In this document: positions 12,447 through 24,424 of the stretch, piece after piece
Position numbering within the stretch: position 1 is the stretch's first letter
Layout: each line of letters opens with the position of its first letter
Origin: Odobenus rosmarus divergens
Taxonomy: Eukaryota; Chordata; Mammalia; Carnivora; Odobenidae
Direction of reading: 5' to 3'
Assembly: GCF_000321225.1 (NCBI RefSeq)
Contig: NW_004450582.1
Span: 1,882,870-1,946,869, forward strand
DNA length: 64,000 nt
Notes under the pieces: generated by a model
Database searches by the model: none
What the model was told of the DNA's origin: nothing
The model's input: the letters and a program-made list of their open reading frames with translations, nothing else
Made by a program: the position numbers and the translations under genes

Positions 12447-13157
12447 CACAGAACACAGCATTCCAAAGTGACATGTTACTAGTTCTAAGGGAACTGAGGC
12501 CCCTAGCAATCCTTTGTAGTCCCTGGGGGACCTCTATTCTTGGAAGCACAATGAATTTAGGTAGTTTTCCTCTCCTCCTCTGAGCTGGGGCTTCTGTTTT
12601 CATCTACATGGATCCCTTTTCCTCAAGACCAGCTTCAGAGGGGAATCACAATTCTCCTTGACCTTTTCCTCTTTGTGCTATCTCCCCACGTTAACAAACA
12701 ACCCTTTTCCATCCAATGATTTTATTACTAATTACCATACAGTAAAAGAACGGTGCTTAAAAAAATTTTTTAACAAAAAATAAAATCGGAAGCTACAGAG
12801 TTCCCAAAGTTCTTATGGAAGTCTGGGATTTTGACCCTGAATGCCTTTCTTGGGTGAGCAGAGACCCCACTGTCCTCTAGCTCCTCTGTAAGTCTCAAAG
12901 ATGGAATTTACTGAAATATCATCCATTAATAAAGTTTCACCAAATCCTTCTCTTTCTGAAAACTCTTCCACATAGGGACAAAGATGTAATTAAGGTGGAT
13001 TAATTAAGCTCTTCTCAAGTGAGTGACTTGTACTGCAGATGGATTCCAGGCATACATCTCTCCTTCGGGGCCATCTCCATGTTCTTCCACTTCTGTACAT
13101 GAAAGGTCACTGGGTGGTGCCCATTTATCTCATGACTGTTTCCATCCTTTACTCCAG

Positions 13158-13345
13158 TGATTCTCAAATTTGAGTGTGTATCACAATGGCTCGGAGGGCT
13201 TGTTAAAGCAACAGACTCCTGGTCCCTGTTCTCAGAGTTTTGTAGTCAGTGGGGTCTGGGACAGGGCCCGAAAAGTTGCATTTCCAACCAGCTTCCGGGT
13301 GACACTGATTCTTTTGGAAGCACTCTAAGAACTTTTGAATTATGG
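13158..13345 (+). mobile_element. MER5A (hAT-Charlie MITE)
   Basis: cagtgattctcaaatttg at the left end and ggagggcttgttaaagcaac, tttgcatttccaaccagctt-like interior. Nearly full length. Confidence 0.8.
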
Positions 13346-13479
13346 TCCTCCTCTCCTGGTTTTCCTCTTTGGCCGAATGGGGAGAGCTTTTTTGTAGAAT
13401 GAAGTCAGAATCAGAGCCATGAAATAAAGAGAAAGGAAGGGGCAGGCGAGGAGAAACCTAAACAAGATTATACAGCTCT

Positions 13480-13790
13480 GTGGTCCATCAGGGTCTGAAG
13501 CCAGCATCAACACTCCATTTCCCAGCAATACATTAAAAGTTATAAATATACTCTTTGCTAAGCTAGTGTCACTTGGGTTTATGCCACTTGCCACAAAAAA
13601 AAAAAGCACAGCCAATGTAATCTCAGTAAAATGTATTGTTATAAAAATTGTACACTCGAGACCATTTCCCACCGCTCCTGTAGATAATCAGAGAAGTAAT
13701 TTCTCCACATCCCTTAATCAGCTCTGTCAACAACAAATATCCATTACCAACTTGACAAAGACTACATGTTTATTTATGGAGATCTGATGG
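13480..13790. promoter_or_regulatory. Repeat-free island, candidate conserved noncoding element
   Basis: Unique-looking, with gctaagctagtgtcacttgg and ctaattacc-like cores; it keeps a CpG-containing ctcgag. No splice or coding signal. Confidence 0.22.
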
Positions 13791-13867
13791 TGGCTGAAGC
13801 AGATGGAAATTCTCCCAGGTGGATATAGGCACAGAAGGAGAAGTTGAGCATATGTTTGGCAAGCCTA

Positions 13868-14020
13868 GGATCATTCATCCATTTATTTAATAAATATTTG
13901 TTAAATCCCAATTGCGTACTCCTCACTATGCCAAGTGCTGGAATGAAACAGTGAAAAATATCACTTCACGTCTGTCACTCCTCAAGTTGGGGTGACAGAA
14001 ACAGGCAGTTACAGCAGAGT
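13868..14020 (-). repeat. L2 3' end, antisense
   Basis: tcattcatccatttatttaa... ccaagtgctggaatgaaacag is the reversed L2 end. Confidence 0.7.
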
Positions 14021-14149
14021 TAGATCTTTGTTCTGTGGGCGTCGCATGGTACCATTGGCTCCAGAGTGAACAAACAGGGCCACCCGGGCATCAGGTATGC
14101 ACTCTGTAGACCACTGCTCTGAGTCAAATTTTGGGCAATGGTATGATGC

Positions 14150-14400
14150 AGTGGACATGGAGGGCTGATAGATTTTAGTTCTTCAGGGACCAGGCTTTGG
14201 GCTTCGGATAGATTTGTGTTTGAAGCACTGCCGCACTATCTTCTAGTCTAGTTGGTGACATTGAGCAATTACCTTCTAAGCCTCAGTGTCTCTTATTTAT
14301 AAATTGGGCTATTCAATATTACCTATTTTAGGTCATTTTGCAGTAAGACTTGCACTCTAGCGCTAAACATATAGTAAATATTCTTTCAACACTTGCTGAA
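14150..14400 (+). repeat. MIR
   Basis: tgacattgagcaattacctt, aagcctcagtgtctcttatt and aaacatatagtaaatattct mark an old MIR. Confidence 0.65.
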
Positions 14401-14814
14401 GAAAATACCCCCAAATGACATAATTTTAGAAAAACAGTAAAGGAGGGGGCCATCTTCTGCTGGAAAACTACTCACAGAACAAATGTGAAACTTGAAGTTC
14501 TAAGGACCAACGTGACATTAAAATTAAAGGAGGAATTTTTGCGTAATTAATAGCTTCAAATCTGAAACTCTGAGGGACATCCTTAGGAATCAATATTGAT
14601 GCCATAAGATTTATTGAAAAAAATATAAGAAATGGCATGATATTTGTTTTTGAAATGGAAAAATAATGCAAATAAAAAAGAAGTTGTGAGAGACATAAGT
14701 CCTCTGTGGTCTTCCTTAATGGAATGTAGGAAAAATGCCCCTGCAAATTGATGCACGAGTGCACATTATCTGTTACAAGAAAAGGAGGAGAAATAAAAAG
14801 GCAAAACATCAGAT

Positions 14815-15000
14815 TTCAGACTTAGACTTGACCGAGGACTAGCTCCACCACTTTCTAGTTGCGGGGGATTAAATTCTGGGCTCAAGAATCGTGATAAATT
14901 CTGCCATCATAACATTTACAACACAGGTTTGTGGAGAACCAAGAGAGAAAATGTGTGAAAAGTGCCTACAGTAATGCTTTGCATCTAAGAGGCACTCAGC
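14815..15000 (+). repeat. MIR, diverged
   Basis: ctccaccactttctagttg... agtgcctacagtaatgcttt-type ends. The interior is poorly preserved. Confidence 0.5.
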
Positions 15001-15846
15001 CCATGGAAACCATAGAAATTGGTGAGAGAGAGAGGACTGCTTTTATGCCCTCTCCACAGGTCAAGCCACACTCCACTCTCTACTGATGGCTGGAATCTTC
15101 CCACTGCATCACATTTTCACCTTTTGCAGAATACAAGGAAATGCTGTTATTAGCGAAGTCAAGGGGTTGCTGGACCTTAGGTCACAATTCTGAGGCACAA
15201 AGCCTACTGTGGACATCATTGTGAGATGACACAGAATTTCAGCCATTGCAGATGGCAACTTCTGTCCCTACTCTGGCCCCATCCCAGGAGTTCTGTTGAG
15301 CTGTTTGGAGGCTACCCTGACTCTGATCCCAGCAGTTTCCTAAAACTACCTTCTCCAATTCTGTGTATCTGCATCCTTCTTGCCATGAATAGACTCTAGC
15401 AGGAACAAGCAAGTGGTCTGTTGAAATTAGGCCCTCCTGAAAATTACTCAAATTACTCAATTTGAAAAAAAATTTTTACCTGTCTGGGGATAAGATTATA
15501 AACCCATAGGAAGTTCTCGCTTCCAACATCACAGAAAGAGATGATGATCTCAGAATTCATGGACCATTTATTCATAGTTGGTTTTTTTTTTAATGTTGTA
15601 CTTTTAAAAAGAGATGCTTTTAAGAGTAAAAAATACATTGATCCAACTGAAATGTGTTAAAATGGATAAGTGGAATGATGGTATTTATATTCTGTACATG
15701 CCTCCATGTATTTTATGTAGTTAAATAGCCATTGTCGGAAAAATATTTTTAAATTATAAGAAATCCTACAATTACAATTCAGTTGAATTTTAAAAAAGTT
15801 CTGCAAGTTTGTGGTTAATTGTTAGAGCTTTAAAATATGGAATTTG

Positions 15847-16065
15847 TCAGGGCACCTGGGTGGCTCAGTTGGTTAAGTGGCCGACTCTTGATTTGGGCTC
15901 AGGTCGTGATCTTGGGGTCTTGGGATCAGGCTCCACGCTCAGCACAGAGTCTGCTTGTCCCTCTCCTTCCCCCTCTGCTCCTCAAGCACCCTCCCCACCC
16001 CCTGCCCGCATGTGAGTGCTCTCGCTCTCTCTCTCTCAAATAAATAAAATCTTTTAAAAATAAAT
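15847..16065 (+). repeat. Can-SINE
   Basis: Head at GTCAGGGCACCTGGGTGGC; tail AAATAAATAAAATC. A 15-bp flanking duplication has one mismatch (15832-15846 and 16066-16080). Confidence 0.94.
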
Positions 16066-16224
16066 AAAATATAGAATTTGAATATAGAAACACATATAGC
16101 TTTAGGATAAAGAACATAATGAGACTCTTTGTCCATTAGAGTCCAGTTTAGGAAACTGGAAAGCATACTAATTATTTAACAGACAGAAATAGTATAAATT
16201 AATTATAATCAATTGAGGAATTTC

Positions 16225-16650
16225 CTAAATAAATGTTAGAGGGTGGAAAATGCAAAAAGGAGATATTGAGGTAGTGAATACAGAGAGAACTTCCAGAAGC
16301 AGGAACCACCATAGGGAAGGTGCAGTAGAGGGAAGAACATAGGGATAGAGACGGGGCCCTTGGAGCTCACCAGACCTCTGCAGAGAAGGCACCGGCTGGT
16401 GCTGACAGCTCTGCAGGAGGAGGCAGAGCATAGAATGAACTGGAGAACAGAATGGAACAGTCACTGCTGCCAAGAGAAAGCAGCTGCTGTTGGGTGTGCT
16501 GTTGACACAAACAGGAAAAGGAACTTCTCCTTCTACCTCACGGCATGCCCCCAGGACCTCCTCCTCCAGGTAGCCCAAACTACGTTTCCTAGCCTCTCAG
16601 CCCAGAGTCACAAAGCTGAGGATAGAAAGCTGGGTTTGGAATAGAGACTA
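16225..16650. other. Possible ancient repeat, unassigned
   Basis: Frames of 117 and 94 codons overlap on opposite strands. The text (gagctcaccagacctctgcaga... agaggcaccggctggtgct) looks like a decayed interspersed repeat rather than a gene. Confidence 0.3.
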
Positions 16651-16767
16651 GCTTCATGAATCAGCACAGTATCTTCTCAGCAACCTTTTCAAGTAAACTG
16701 AGGCAGTCACAAATCACAGCAGGTGCTTCAGTGGGCACCTGAAGTTTGCAAACAAAGAACAGCATTG

Positions 16768-16961
16768 TGGGGCCACCTGGGTGGCTCAGTCAGTTAAGCG
16801 TCTACTTCGGCTCAGGTCACGATCCCAGGGTCCTGGGATCGAGCCCCACATCGGGCTCCCTGCTCAGTGGGAAGCCTGCTTCTCCCTCTGCCTCTGCTAC
16901 TCCCCCTGCTTGTGCTCTCTCTCTTTCTTTCTCTGACAAATGTATAAATAAAATCTTTAAA
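16768..16961 (+). repeat. Can-SINE
   Basis: Close to consensus. 18-bp duplication aaacaaagaacagcattg at 16750-16767, repeated with one mismatch at 16962-16979. Confidence 0.95.
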
Positions 16962-17065
16962 AAACAAAGAACAACATTGCTATATCTAGAGTAGGGAAGC
17001 CCCTGCTCATGCCATGTTGATCTTTCCAGCCATCCATGCACACAAATAATCATCCCATTCACTTC

Positions 17066-17230
17066 ATGTATTTATTCAACCAAGAATTATTTATTGATGT
17101 CCATTTCCAGGCATTTTTCTAGGTGCTGGGGTGGTTATAACAGTGAATAAGGTGGACAAATTCCTGTCCTTGTGAAGCTTATGTTCTAATGGGGTAGACG
17201 GACAGCAAACACACGACCAATGGCCAGTAG
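17066..17230 (-). repeat. L2 3' end, antisense
   Basis: tttattcaaccaagaattat, ttttctaggtgctggggtgg and tgtgaagcttatgttctaat. Confidence 0.8.
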
Positions 17231-17859
17231 CGCTACGACCATGGGGGGAAGGGGTCTTCAATCCACTTCTTTTTTGTAATGTGATGAACACATGGAATAT
17301 TTTTTTTTAAAATAACTAATTTTTCCAGTTCACCTGGATTGTCATGTTACATTAACTTTCTATTTCTCATAAGCCATCATTCCAACTGTCAGTAGCTCGT
17401 ATTAAGCATTCTGGCTGACAACACACCCCTGATAAAACAACAAGACCTAAGCTTTGCTGCTTCCTGGAAAAATCCAAAGACAGACACAGCTCAAGCCTGC
17501 ACACCGAAGTGGTTGGATGGCAGGACACTCTTTCGGAGGATGTTTTTGTGCCCCACACATACACCGTGGTGCCTGAAATGTTCCTCTCAAAGAGATTTAG
17601 TGAAGAGCTATGGGCACAGCTTATGCAAGATAATTAAAGCCCAGAAATATTTCAGGAACTTGTCCTTTCTTTAAAGCTTCAGTGGCAAATCACCTGTTGG
17701 TAGCTTAGTGTACAGTGAGTTGCCTACATAAAAATATCATAAGATGGTTATTCTAGCTCCATTATATTTTTACTCTGGACAAAATAAATGTTAGAGATGT
17801 CTTGTTTTGCTTCTTCTAGGCACCATGACTATTAAAATATGGAGAGTATTAATCAAATC

Positions 17860-17881
17860 TGTGTGTGTGTGTGTGTGTGTT
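17860..17881 (+). repeat. (GT)n microsatellite
   Basis: About 21 bp of perfect GT dinucleotide. Confidence 0.95.
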
Positions 17882-18006
17882 TACCAGAAAACCTAAGGAA
17901 AGCCTGTAGAGCTTAGAAAGAATATTGTTTCTAAGGGCCTAAGCATGGGGTGTACAAGATGCTAGATCTACAAAACATCTGAGATTCCTGTTTTAAAATG
18001 GATAAG

Positions 18007-18241
18007 AAGAGGTATCTGGGCGGCTCGGTCAGTTAAACGTCCAACTCTTGATTTTGGCTCAGGTTACGATCTTAGGGTTGTGGGATCGAGCCCTGCGTCA
18101 GGCTCCATGCTAGATGTGGAGCCTCCCTAAGATTCTCTCTCTCCCTCCCCCTCGGCCCCTCCCCCACCCCACTTATTTTCTCTCTCACTCTCTCTAACAA
18201 GTAAAAGTAATAAAATATAAAATAAAATAAAATAATAAAAT
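18007..18241 (+). repeat. Can-SINE, older subtype
   Basis: The head is diverged (ggtatctgggcggctcggtc), the tail is (AAAAT)n-rich, and flanks aaaatggataag / aaaatagataag lie at 17995-18006 and 18242-18253. Confidence 0.9.
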
Positions 18242-18339
18242 AAAATAGATAAGTAAAGCAATGATTCCTTCGTCCCACAGGCCTGAATAATGGAAGAACT
18301 AAGGTGACAAGAACCCATTTATCTGTCTCCTTCCACTGG

Positions 18340-18560
18340 ACTGAGAGTATTTTTTGTCTTTGTATTTCCCAAACTTAAGACAGTGCCTGGCACACAACGC
18401 CTCCTCCCATCTCTTCCAATTTCAAGTTGATTTAGGTGTTCTCCCTTTGTTCTAGTTTATCTGTCTTGTCTGGAAGATCCCTGAGGGAAGAGACTATGTC
18501 TTATTTACTGAACATTGTGCCTAGCGCCTGACTCAGAGTAATATATTTGTTGAATGGAGA
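18340..18560 (+). repeat. L2 3' ends (two overlapping pieces)
   Basis: cagtgcctggcacacaacg and, about 130 bp later, ggaagagactatgtcttatt... gtaatatatttgttgaatgg are both L2 terminal text. Confidence 0.65.
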
Positions 18561-18639
18561 AATAAAGGAATATCAATCAATAGATGATCTTGGCAAATAG
18601 TTGTGGGGAAAAATCTGTAATATGAAGCATTGACTTGTT

Positions 18640-19130
18640 CAAAGTATGTGGCTGATTTATGAAATTATCGGGCAGACATTGGCGATTGGCTCCCCAAAAG
18701 CCATTCCCAACCTCTCCACCCTTATGGTCTCTTTGTATAGTGGCTGGAAGTCTTTATGGCCTCCTTTGCTTAGAGGTAACAGTGTGATACAGTTCGGATC
18801 TATAAGCAGAAGTCTGCTGGGGTGGGGACCAGAATAGGTGTTGTACTCTCTGGCTATTTTTGCCTCTTCTATTTCCTTCATCCTATCTTGAACATGGATG
18901 TGATGACCTGTGCTGAAACATCTTGTAGTTATGAAAAAAAAGGACCTGAAAATCCAGAGGCATCCAGCTATGACCTGTTTTAGAACCCCGACATCTTTGA
19001 GCAATTGAATTGTCCCTAGCATCTACACCCCTTCAATCTCCTTTTTCATGATTAAAAAAAAGTGAAGGTTTTTTAAAACAAGGTTTAAACCAACAGATTT
19101 CCTATTACTTGCAGCTAATCAGTAAATATC
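18640..19130 (+). repeat. Ancient interspersed repeat, class uncertain
   Basis: The plus strand contains gcagaagtctgctggggtg, gaacatggatgtgatgacc and ttacttgcagctaatc, which I recognise as recurring mammalian repeat text (probably an LTR of the MaLR type). The 121-codon minus-strand frame at 19022-18657 is antisense to it. Confidence 0.45.
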
Positions 19131-19261
19131 AGATGTTAAAGCTACCTGATTCCGAAATATAGTTTCTCTGATAAGCACATTGTGGGGATGGGGACTGTAA
19201 ATATATTCAGGGCACCTTGGATCTGAAAGAGTGGGGTGGGTGTTAGAAACCAAGGTATATT

Positions 19262-19441
19262 GGGCGCCTGGGTGGCTCAGATGGTTGCGCGTCTGCCTTC
19301 GGCTCAGGTCATGATCCCGGGGTCCTGGGATCGAGTCCCGTGTCGGGCTCCCTGCTCCTTGGGAGCCTGCTTCTCCCTCTGCCTCTCTCTCTCTCTCTCT
19401 CTTCCATGAATGGATAAATAAAATCTTTAAAAAAAAAAAAA
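19262..19441 (+). repeat. Can-SINE (first of a close pair)
   Basis: Near-consensus head and a (CT)n block. Perfect 17-bp duplication agaaaccaaggtatatt at 19245-19261 and 19442-19458, suggesting a recent insertion. Confidence 0.96.
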
Positions 19442-19527
19442 AGAAACCAAGGTATATTTTCCCCGTGTTCTCTACAGTCTTCAGACAATTTTCCTCCTGG
19501 ACACACACTAAGAATTAACCTACCCTG

Positions 19528-19729
19528 GGCGCCTGGGTGGCTCAGTTGGTTAAGCGACTGCCTTCGGCTCAGGTCATGATCCTGGAGTCCCGGGATCAAG
19601 TCCCACATCAGGCTTCCTGCTCAGCAGAGAGTCTGCTTCTCCCTCTGACCCTCTTCCCTCTTGTGCTTTCTATCTCTCATTCATTCTCTTTCTCAAATAA
19701 ATAAATAAAATCTTTAAAAAAAAAAAAAA
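19528..19729 (+). repeat. Can-SINE (second of a close pair)
   Basis: Only 86 bp after the previous copy but an independent insertion, with its own perfect 17-bp duplication agaattaacctaccctg at 19511-19527 and 19730-19746. Confidence 0.96.
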
Positions 19730-19789
19730 AGAATTAACCTACCCTGCTGGAAAATGGAAAAAAAAAAAATAGACTTAGAAATGTACTTC

Positions 19790-20215
19790 TCCGTTTCTCT
19801 GGAATACTGAAGTCCCTAATTTAGCTCCTTCTCCCTGCAGAGAACGTCGTTAAACTGGGTGTGATTTCCCTCCTTTTCCATTTCCCAGTGGCCTTTGCAT
19901 CTGTTTGATCGGCAAATAGTAAGTTTCACCCTGTCCAAATTCACAGTCCCTCTGTATTTTCACAATAAAACTGTCTTAACAGTAAGTGCTTTAATACCTT
20001 GTTACAACATTACAAAACCAATTACAGTGGTGAAAATTTGAATCATTATATTTCTATCCACTAATATTTATCTTTCAAAAACTAATGAATATTGATGATC
20101 TGTTGTTGCCATGCATCCGCAGCAATTTGAAAGCTCCTTGATCTGAACTAGAATGAGCCAACAACTTTAAGTGCTTCTAAATGTGATTCTTGAATAACAA
20201 ATTACAATCATTGAA
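19790..20215. promoter_or_regulatory. Repeat-free island, candidate conserved noncoding element
   Basis: Contains gatcggcaaatag, tgccatgcatccgcagcaat and several TAAT/ATTA cores with no repeat signature between the SINE pair and an L2 piece. Confidence 0.25.
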
Positions 20216-20339
20216 AAGAGGCTTAGAGATTCTTACGTCTTTGTTTTACAAATGAAGAGACTGAAAGACCTAAAATGGGAACTGTCTTTACATATGTGTT
20301 CATGCTCCTATCAACTGTATCTATTTATATAAGCAGAAA

Positions 20340-20440
20340 GGGACAAGGATTGCTTTCCCTGCTCTACCCATCCAGTGCCCAACACGATACCTTGCTTGCA
20401 CAAAGGAGATGCTTAATTAGTGTTTATTGACTAAAGAAGT
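20340..20440 (+). repeat. L2 3' end
   Basis: cagtgcccaacacgatacct... gagatgcttaattagtgttt. A MIR-like antisense bit (20220-20290) precedes it. Confidence 0.55.
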
Positions 20441-21043
20441 GATTCCACACATTCGACTGGGTTTTGTCTCATTCATTAGGCCATAATAGGGTGGCCTTCA
20501 CTGGGTGCTCTGACTGTGCCTTGACCATTCCCATCTGCCCACCTTCTCTCTGACTATGGTCCCACTCATGGCGGCTCAGCTTCTAGCTCCTCTAGGGAGC
20601 CATTCATGCAGTCTCCAGTCCTCATGGCTCTCACTCTTGCTGCAAGAGTTTAAAAGACAATTGGCTTATTTCATACAATTTGGGATTGAATTACATAATT
20701 TCTTTTATTGATTCCTGTTTTCCTGAATAGCTTTGTCCCTGCCACTCTCATTTATATTCCCAGAAGGCAGCAACAATCTGCTATATTTTTATGTACCAAA
20801 GTGCATATCCCGTTTCAGAACACACAGAGGTCCTCAGCTTGTCCTTGGATTATTAACTGGAAAGAACAGAAACTATCTCCAAGTTCCTTTGGAAATCCCT
20901 ACTCAACAAAATAGATGTGAAATAATTTCTGTGTCATGAAACCAACATCATAAACAAATGAAGGGAAGAGTATTTTATTAAGAATCAGAAAAGCACACAT
21001 TAGCACTAGTGAAACAGAACACTTTAATATCAAGAGGGAATCA

Positions 21044-21233
21044 GGGGCGCCTGGGTGGCTCAGTCGGTTAAGCGTCTGCCTTCGGCTCGGGTCCTGATCC
21101 CAGGGTCCTGGGATGGAGTCCTGCATCGGGCTCCTTGCTCAACAGGGAGACTGTTTCTCCCTCTGCCTGCTGCTCCCCCTGCTTATTCTCTCTCTGTCTG
21201 ATAGATAGATAAATAAATAAATAAATAAATAAA
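21044..21233 (+). repeat. Can-SINE with (GATA/AAAT)n tail
   Basis: GGGGCGCCTGGGTGGCTCAG head. The tail is gatagatagataaataaataa. Flanks atcaagagggaatca (21029-21043) and atcaaagggaatca (21234-21247) differ by a one-base gap and a substitution. Confidence 0.94.
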
Positions 21234-21869
21234 ATCAAAGGGAATCAATTGTTCAAGAACACATGCCTTTATATCCCATGTTTCCCAGAACAGACTGAAA
21301 TATTTCAGAAACACAAACAAAGTCAAGAAAACATCAGGGATAGAGGCAAGAATAACCAATAGATGAGAGATTTAAGTAAATCGCTAGAAGACAGAACACA
21401 AGTGGTAGTTTATTGATGGACTATAGCAAAAAGAAGTCATACCCTGGAATGTTCCATGAAGGGAACTGGGTTGGGGGATGGGGGTGCCACCATCTGCCAA
21501 CCAGAATCTCAGAGGGGTGCAGGGTGAGGGATTGGTCAAGAGCCTAGAAACAGACAGGTTTACTGAAAGTATGAGCAGAGAAGAGGTATGTCAGTTAAAT
21601 TCTGCTCTCTCCACCTCCCTCATGACTAACATCTGTAAGCCGTCTGGGGAGCTAAGACTGCTAGTGTGATGTTGGCACCCACAGTAACCTGTCCTCGCTC
21701 TGACTTTTGGAGAAAGCGCACCTGACAGCCACCCCCACATCTTCTCATTGTAAAACTAAGCTTGCCATTCCATAAGCTCCGCCTTTGTAAACAGAGCTGC
21801 CTCTCAGAATTTCCACTCAGTGGAGCCACTGTCTGAAAGCCAATATTGGAAACCAATATAACAGGGGAG

Positions 21870-22115
21870 GTGCTTTGACCAATTTCCGTCCTGCATTCTT
21901 AAATATGAAGAAACAAACCAAAGGTGACCAGATATGTGAGGAAAAAAAAAAAAAACCCAGCAGCATAGAGAACAAAAAAAGATCAAAAACAACAACAACA
22001 AAATCACAACAGGAGATAAAAGAGAACTCTGGTGTACAAAAAGACTGGACCTCCATGAACAGGATGCAAAGAAAAAGGAGAAAGCAGAGACCAGTAAAGA
22101 GGTTGAAAATAGGAG

Positions 22116-22147
<32 letters not shown>

Positions 22148-23670
22148 ATAAAATGATAGGAAAAATAAAGGACAGAAATATCAAAAAATGTAAGCAAAAC
22201 ACTAAGCAGAAATATAATATGAGAGAAAATAGATGAGGAACAGAAAAACCATCTCTTGACTTAGAATTTGAGAGAGAGAGAGAGCAGAGAAAATGGGGGA
22301 AAGAATATTATCAAAGAAATGGCAGGGGGGAAAAATCCCCCAGATTAAGAAAGACATTTTCAACAGAGAAAGAGTTCATTCCTGATTGCTGAGTAGACTG
22401 AATGAAAAATCCTTGTAAATTTTAGAGCACCAATGATAAAAAATAATCACAAATGTTTCCAGGAAGAAAAACACAAATTTGATCTGGAATTGATCTGTTG
22501 TCTGGGACAACACAGCTCTACTACAAGCTTGGAAAACAGTCAGTCCAGAGGGGCCCAGGAGATCAGACATCTGGTAGGGAAGTCTCTCCTAAAGAGTCGG
22601 AGGACTTAGTGCATTATACAAAATGATCATTAAGCTAGATAAACTATGAGAGTATGACAAAGACATATAGTTTTTTTGCCAAAAAACAAAACAAAAGATA
22701 ATTGGAAAAACAAGAAAGAAATAAACAAAACAAAGACTTTACAAGACTTTAAGTAATGGATAACGTTTAAGGGAGAGATTCCTTTTTTTTTTTTTTTTTT
22801 AAGTAGGCTCCACACCCAGGGCTGAGCCCCAACATGGGGCTTGAACTCAGGACCCTGAGATCAAGACCTGAGCTGAGATCAAGAGTGAGACACCTAACCA
22901 GACAAGCCACCCAGGTGGCCCAAGATTTCTTTGACCTTGATGCTGGAAAGATGTTCCACTGAGCAGTCCAGAAATGTAGACACTGAATGAATAGAGAAGA
23001 AATGTTTACTAAGCATACTATTTGGCCCTACTTTGGGGGGAAAAAAAACTATATAGTCATAATAATGCAACTGCTGTTGATTACTTTTGCTTTTAGAATC
23101 AATTAATAGGAAAAATATAGAAGGTTCATGTAGGGCTAGTGAACAGAATGTTCATACTAAAAATCCTGAGAATGTAAAAGAAAAGTTGTGGCTGACAGAA
23201 TGGGGAAAAGAGGGAAGAAAGTTGGAGAAAGGGGTGAAGACACTCATCGTCTCATCCTAAATAAGCAAAGATTCAAGATAATGATGAAAGCTGATAGAGG
23301 AAGAAATGTCACTTGAACTGTATCAATAAAAGTATAGTGATAATGAATAGAATATCTAAAAACAGTAAGCATTGAATTTAGGAAATGAAAATGCATAGGG
23401 AAAGTAGTCAATGATATAAGTTAATATCTCATCTTTTATAGCAAGGACTCTGTAAATATTGTTTAAATAAAGATATAAGCTTATAATTTGAAGTTATGCT
23501 GGTAACCATGAGAAGATAAAAAAAAATAGAAGCAGATAAAGAGTTGCCCTTAGAAAGTGGAGAAGAGAAAGGGTATAATGGGCATTTTGCTATTTATAGT
23601 AAGTTCTTTTATTTTATCAAATATGTATTTTTACACTGATTTTATAACAGTAATTTTGTAATAAAATAAT
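21870..23670 (+). mobile_element. Defective HAL1/L1-like relic
   Basis: Text around 22300-22560 parallels the ORF1-region of old L1/HAL1 elements, and the AT-rich 3' part to about 23670 fits their 3' end. It includes a (CA)n run (22120-22147) and a SINE insertion. Family assignment is by recall and moderate. Confidence 0.5.
22783..22921 (-). repeat. Can-SINE, short old form
   Basis: A poly-T start and reverse-strand tRNA-like head (gacaagccacccaggtggcc) without the CT-rich block, inserted in a HAL1/L1 relic. Flanks agattcc / agatttc are weak. Confidence 0.85.
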
Positions 23671-23779
23671 GCTCTAATAGCCATCCCTCAGTCTCATCCA
23701 GTTCTGAACCTCATCCTATCTTTATTCACACCCCAGATCTCATCTCTGACCAAACTGTGCCTGTAACCTGGTTTTACCT

Positions 23780-24310
23780 CCTCATGAGCTCGGGCGGAGC
23801 ACGCAGCTGATGTATCAAAATGGCTCATCAAATTGGCCAAATGAAAATATTATGAGTGGCCCGTCATTTCATGCTCTGCGCCTCAAGTTGTCCTTTTGTA
23901 AAATGAGGGCACGCAGCGAATAATGTAAAGTCTGTTCCAGTTTTAACATTTCCTAAGAATGTTTGTGCCCATTTATGTATTTGTCGGCACTAGACCATGG
24001 AGCTAAATATCCACAAGATGGCAGTCTAAGTCCAGGTCTAGAAAGAGTCTGCTTTCTTCTTTTTAATTCTCCTAGTCTTGCTGGTAGAAATTACAAAGCA
24101 CAAAGAACTAAGAGAAATATTTTGAGGAAAACCTCAATCAGGCCATAAATACCGTTCAGAGACACGCATACTCCCCACAACCTTCCGCCATCGCTAAACC
24201 TCTCCAATAGCGTGGAACTACATTACCGCCAGGTCATTAACAGCCTGAGCATTAACATAGTTTCAAAATAACAATCCCTAAACCGTATTTCTCCGGTTTG
24301 GACTTCCGCT
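23780..24310. promoter_or_regulatory. Repeat-free, CpG-retaining island
   Basis: Has more CpGs than its surroundings (gctcgggcggagcacgcag, cccgtcatttcatgctctgc) and no repeat match. Could be an old regulatory element. Confidence 0.25.
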
Positions 24311-24424
24311 CCCACTGTGGGAAATTCAATCTGCTGCTCACCACCCTAACCCCTCCAGTTATTTCTGAGATCCCTGGCAGGTGCTTTATCAGCCAAACCT
24401 CTCAGCACTTTCACTTCCGCATCA

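Noticed and set aside
18657..19022. 121-codon minus-strand frame that looks protein-like
   Set aside because: The plus strand is text of a widely dispersed ancient mammalian repeat, so the frame is antisense to a repeat.
21804..22202. Hydrophobic 126- and 132-codon minus-strand frames resembling membrane proteins
   Set aside because: Antisense to A-rich HAL1/L1-like sequence plus a (CA)n tract, which always yields Phe/Leu/Val/Cys-rich frames.
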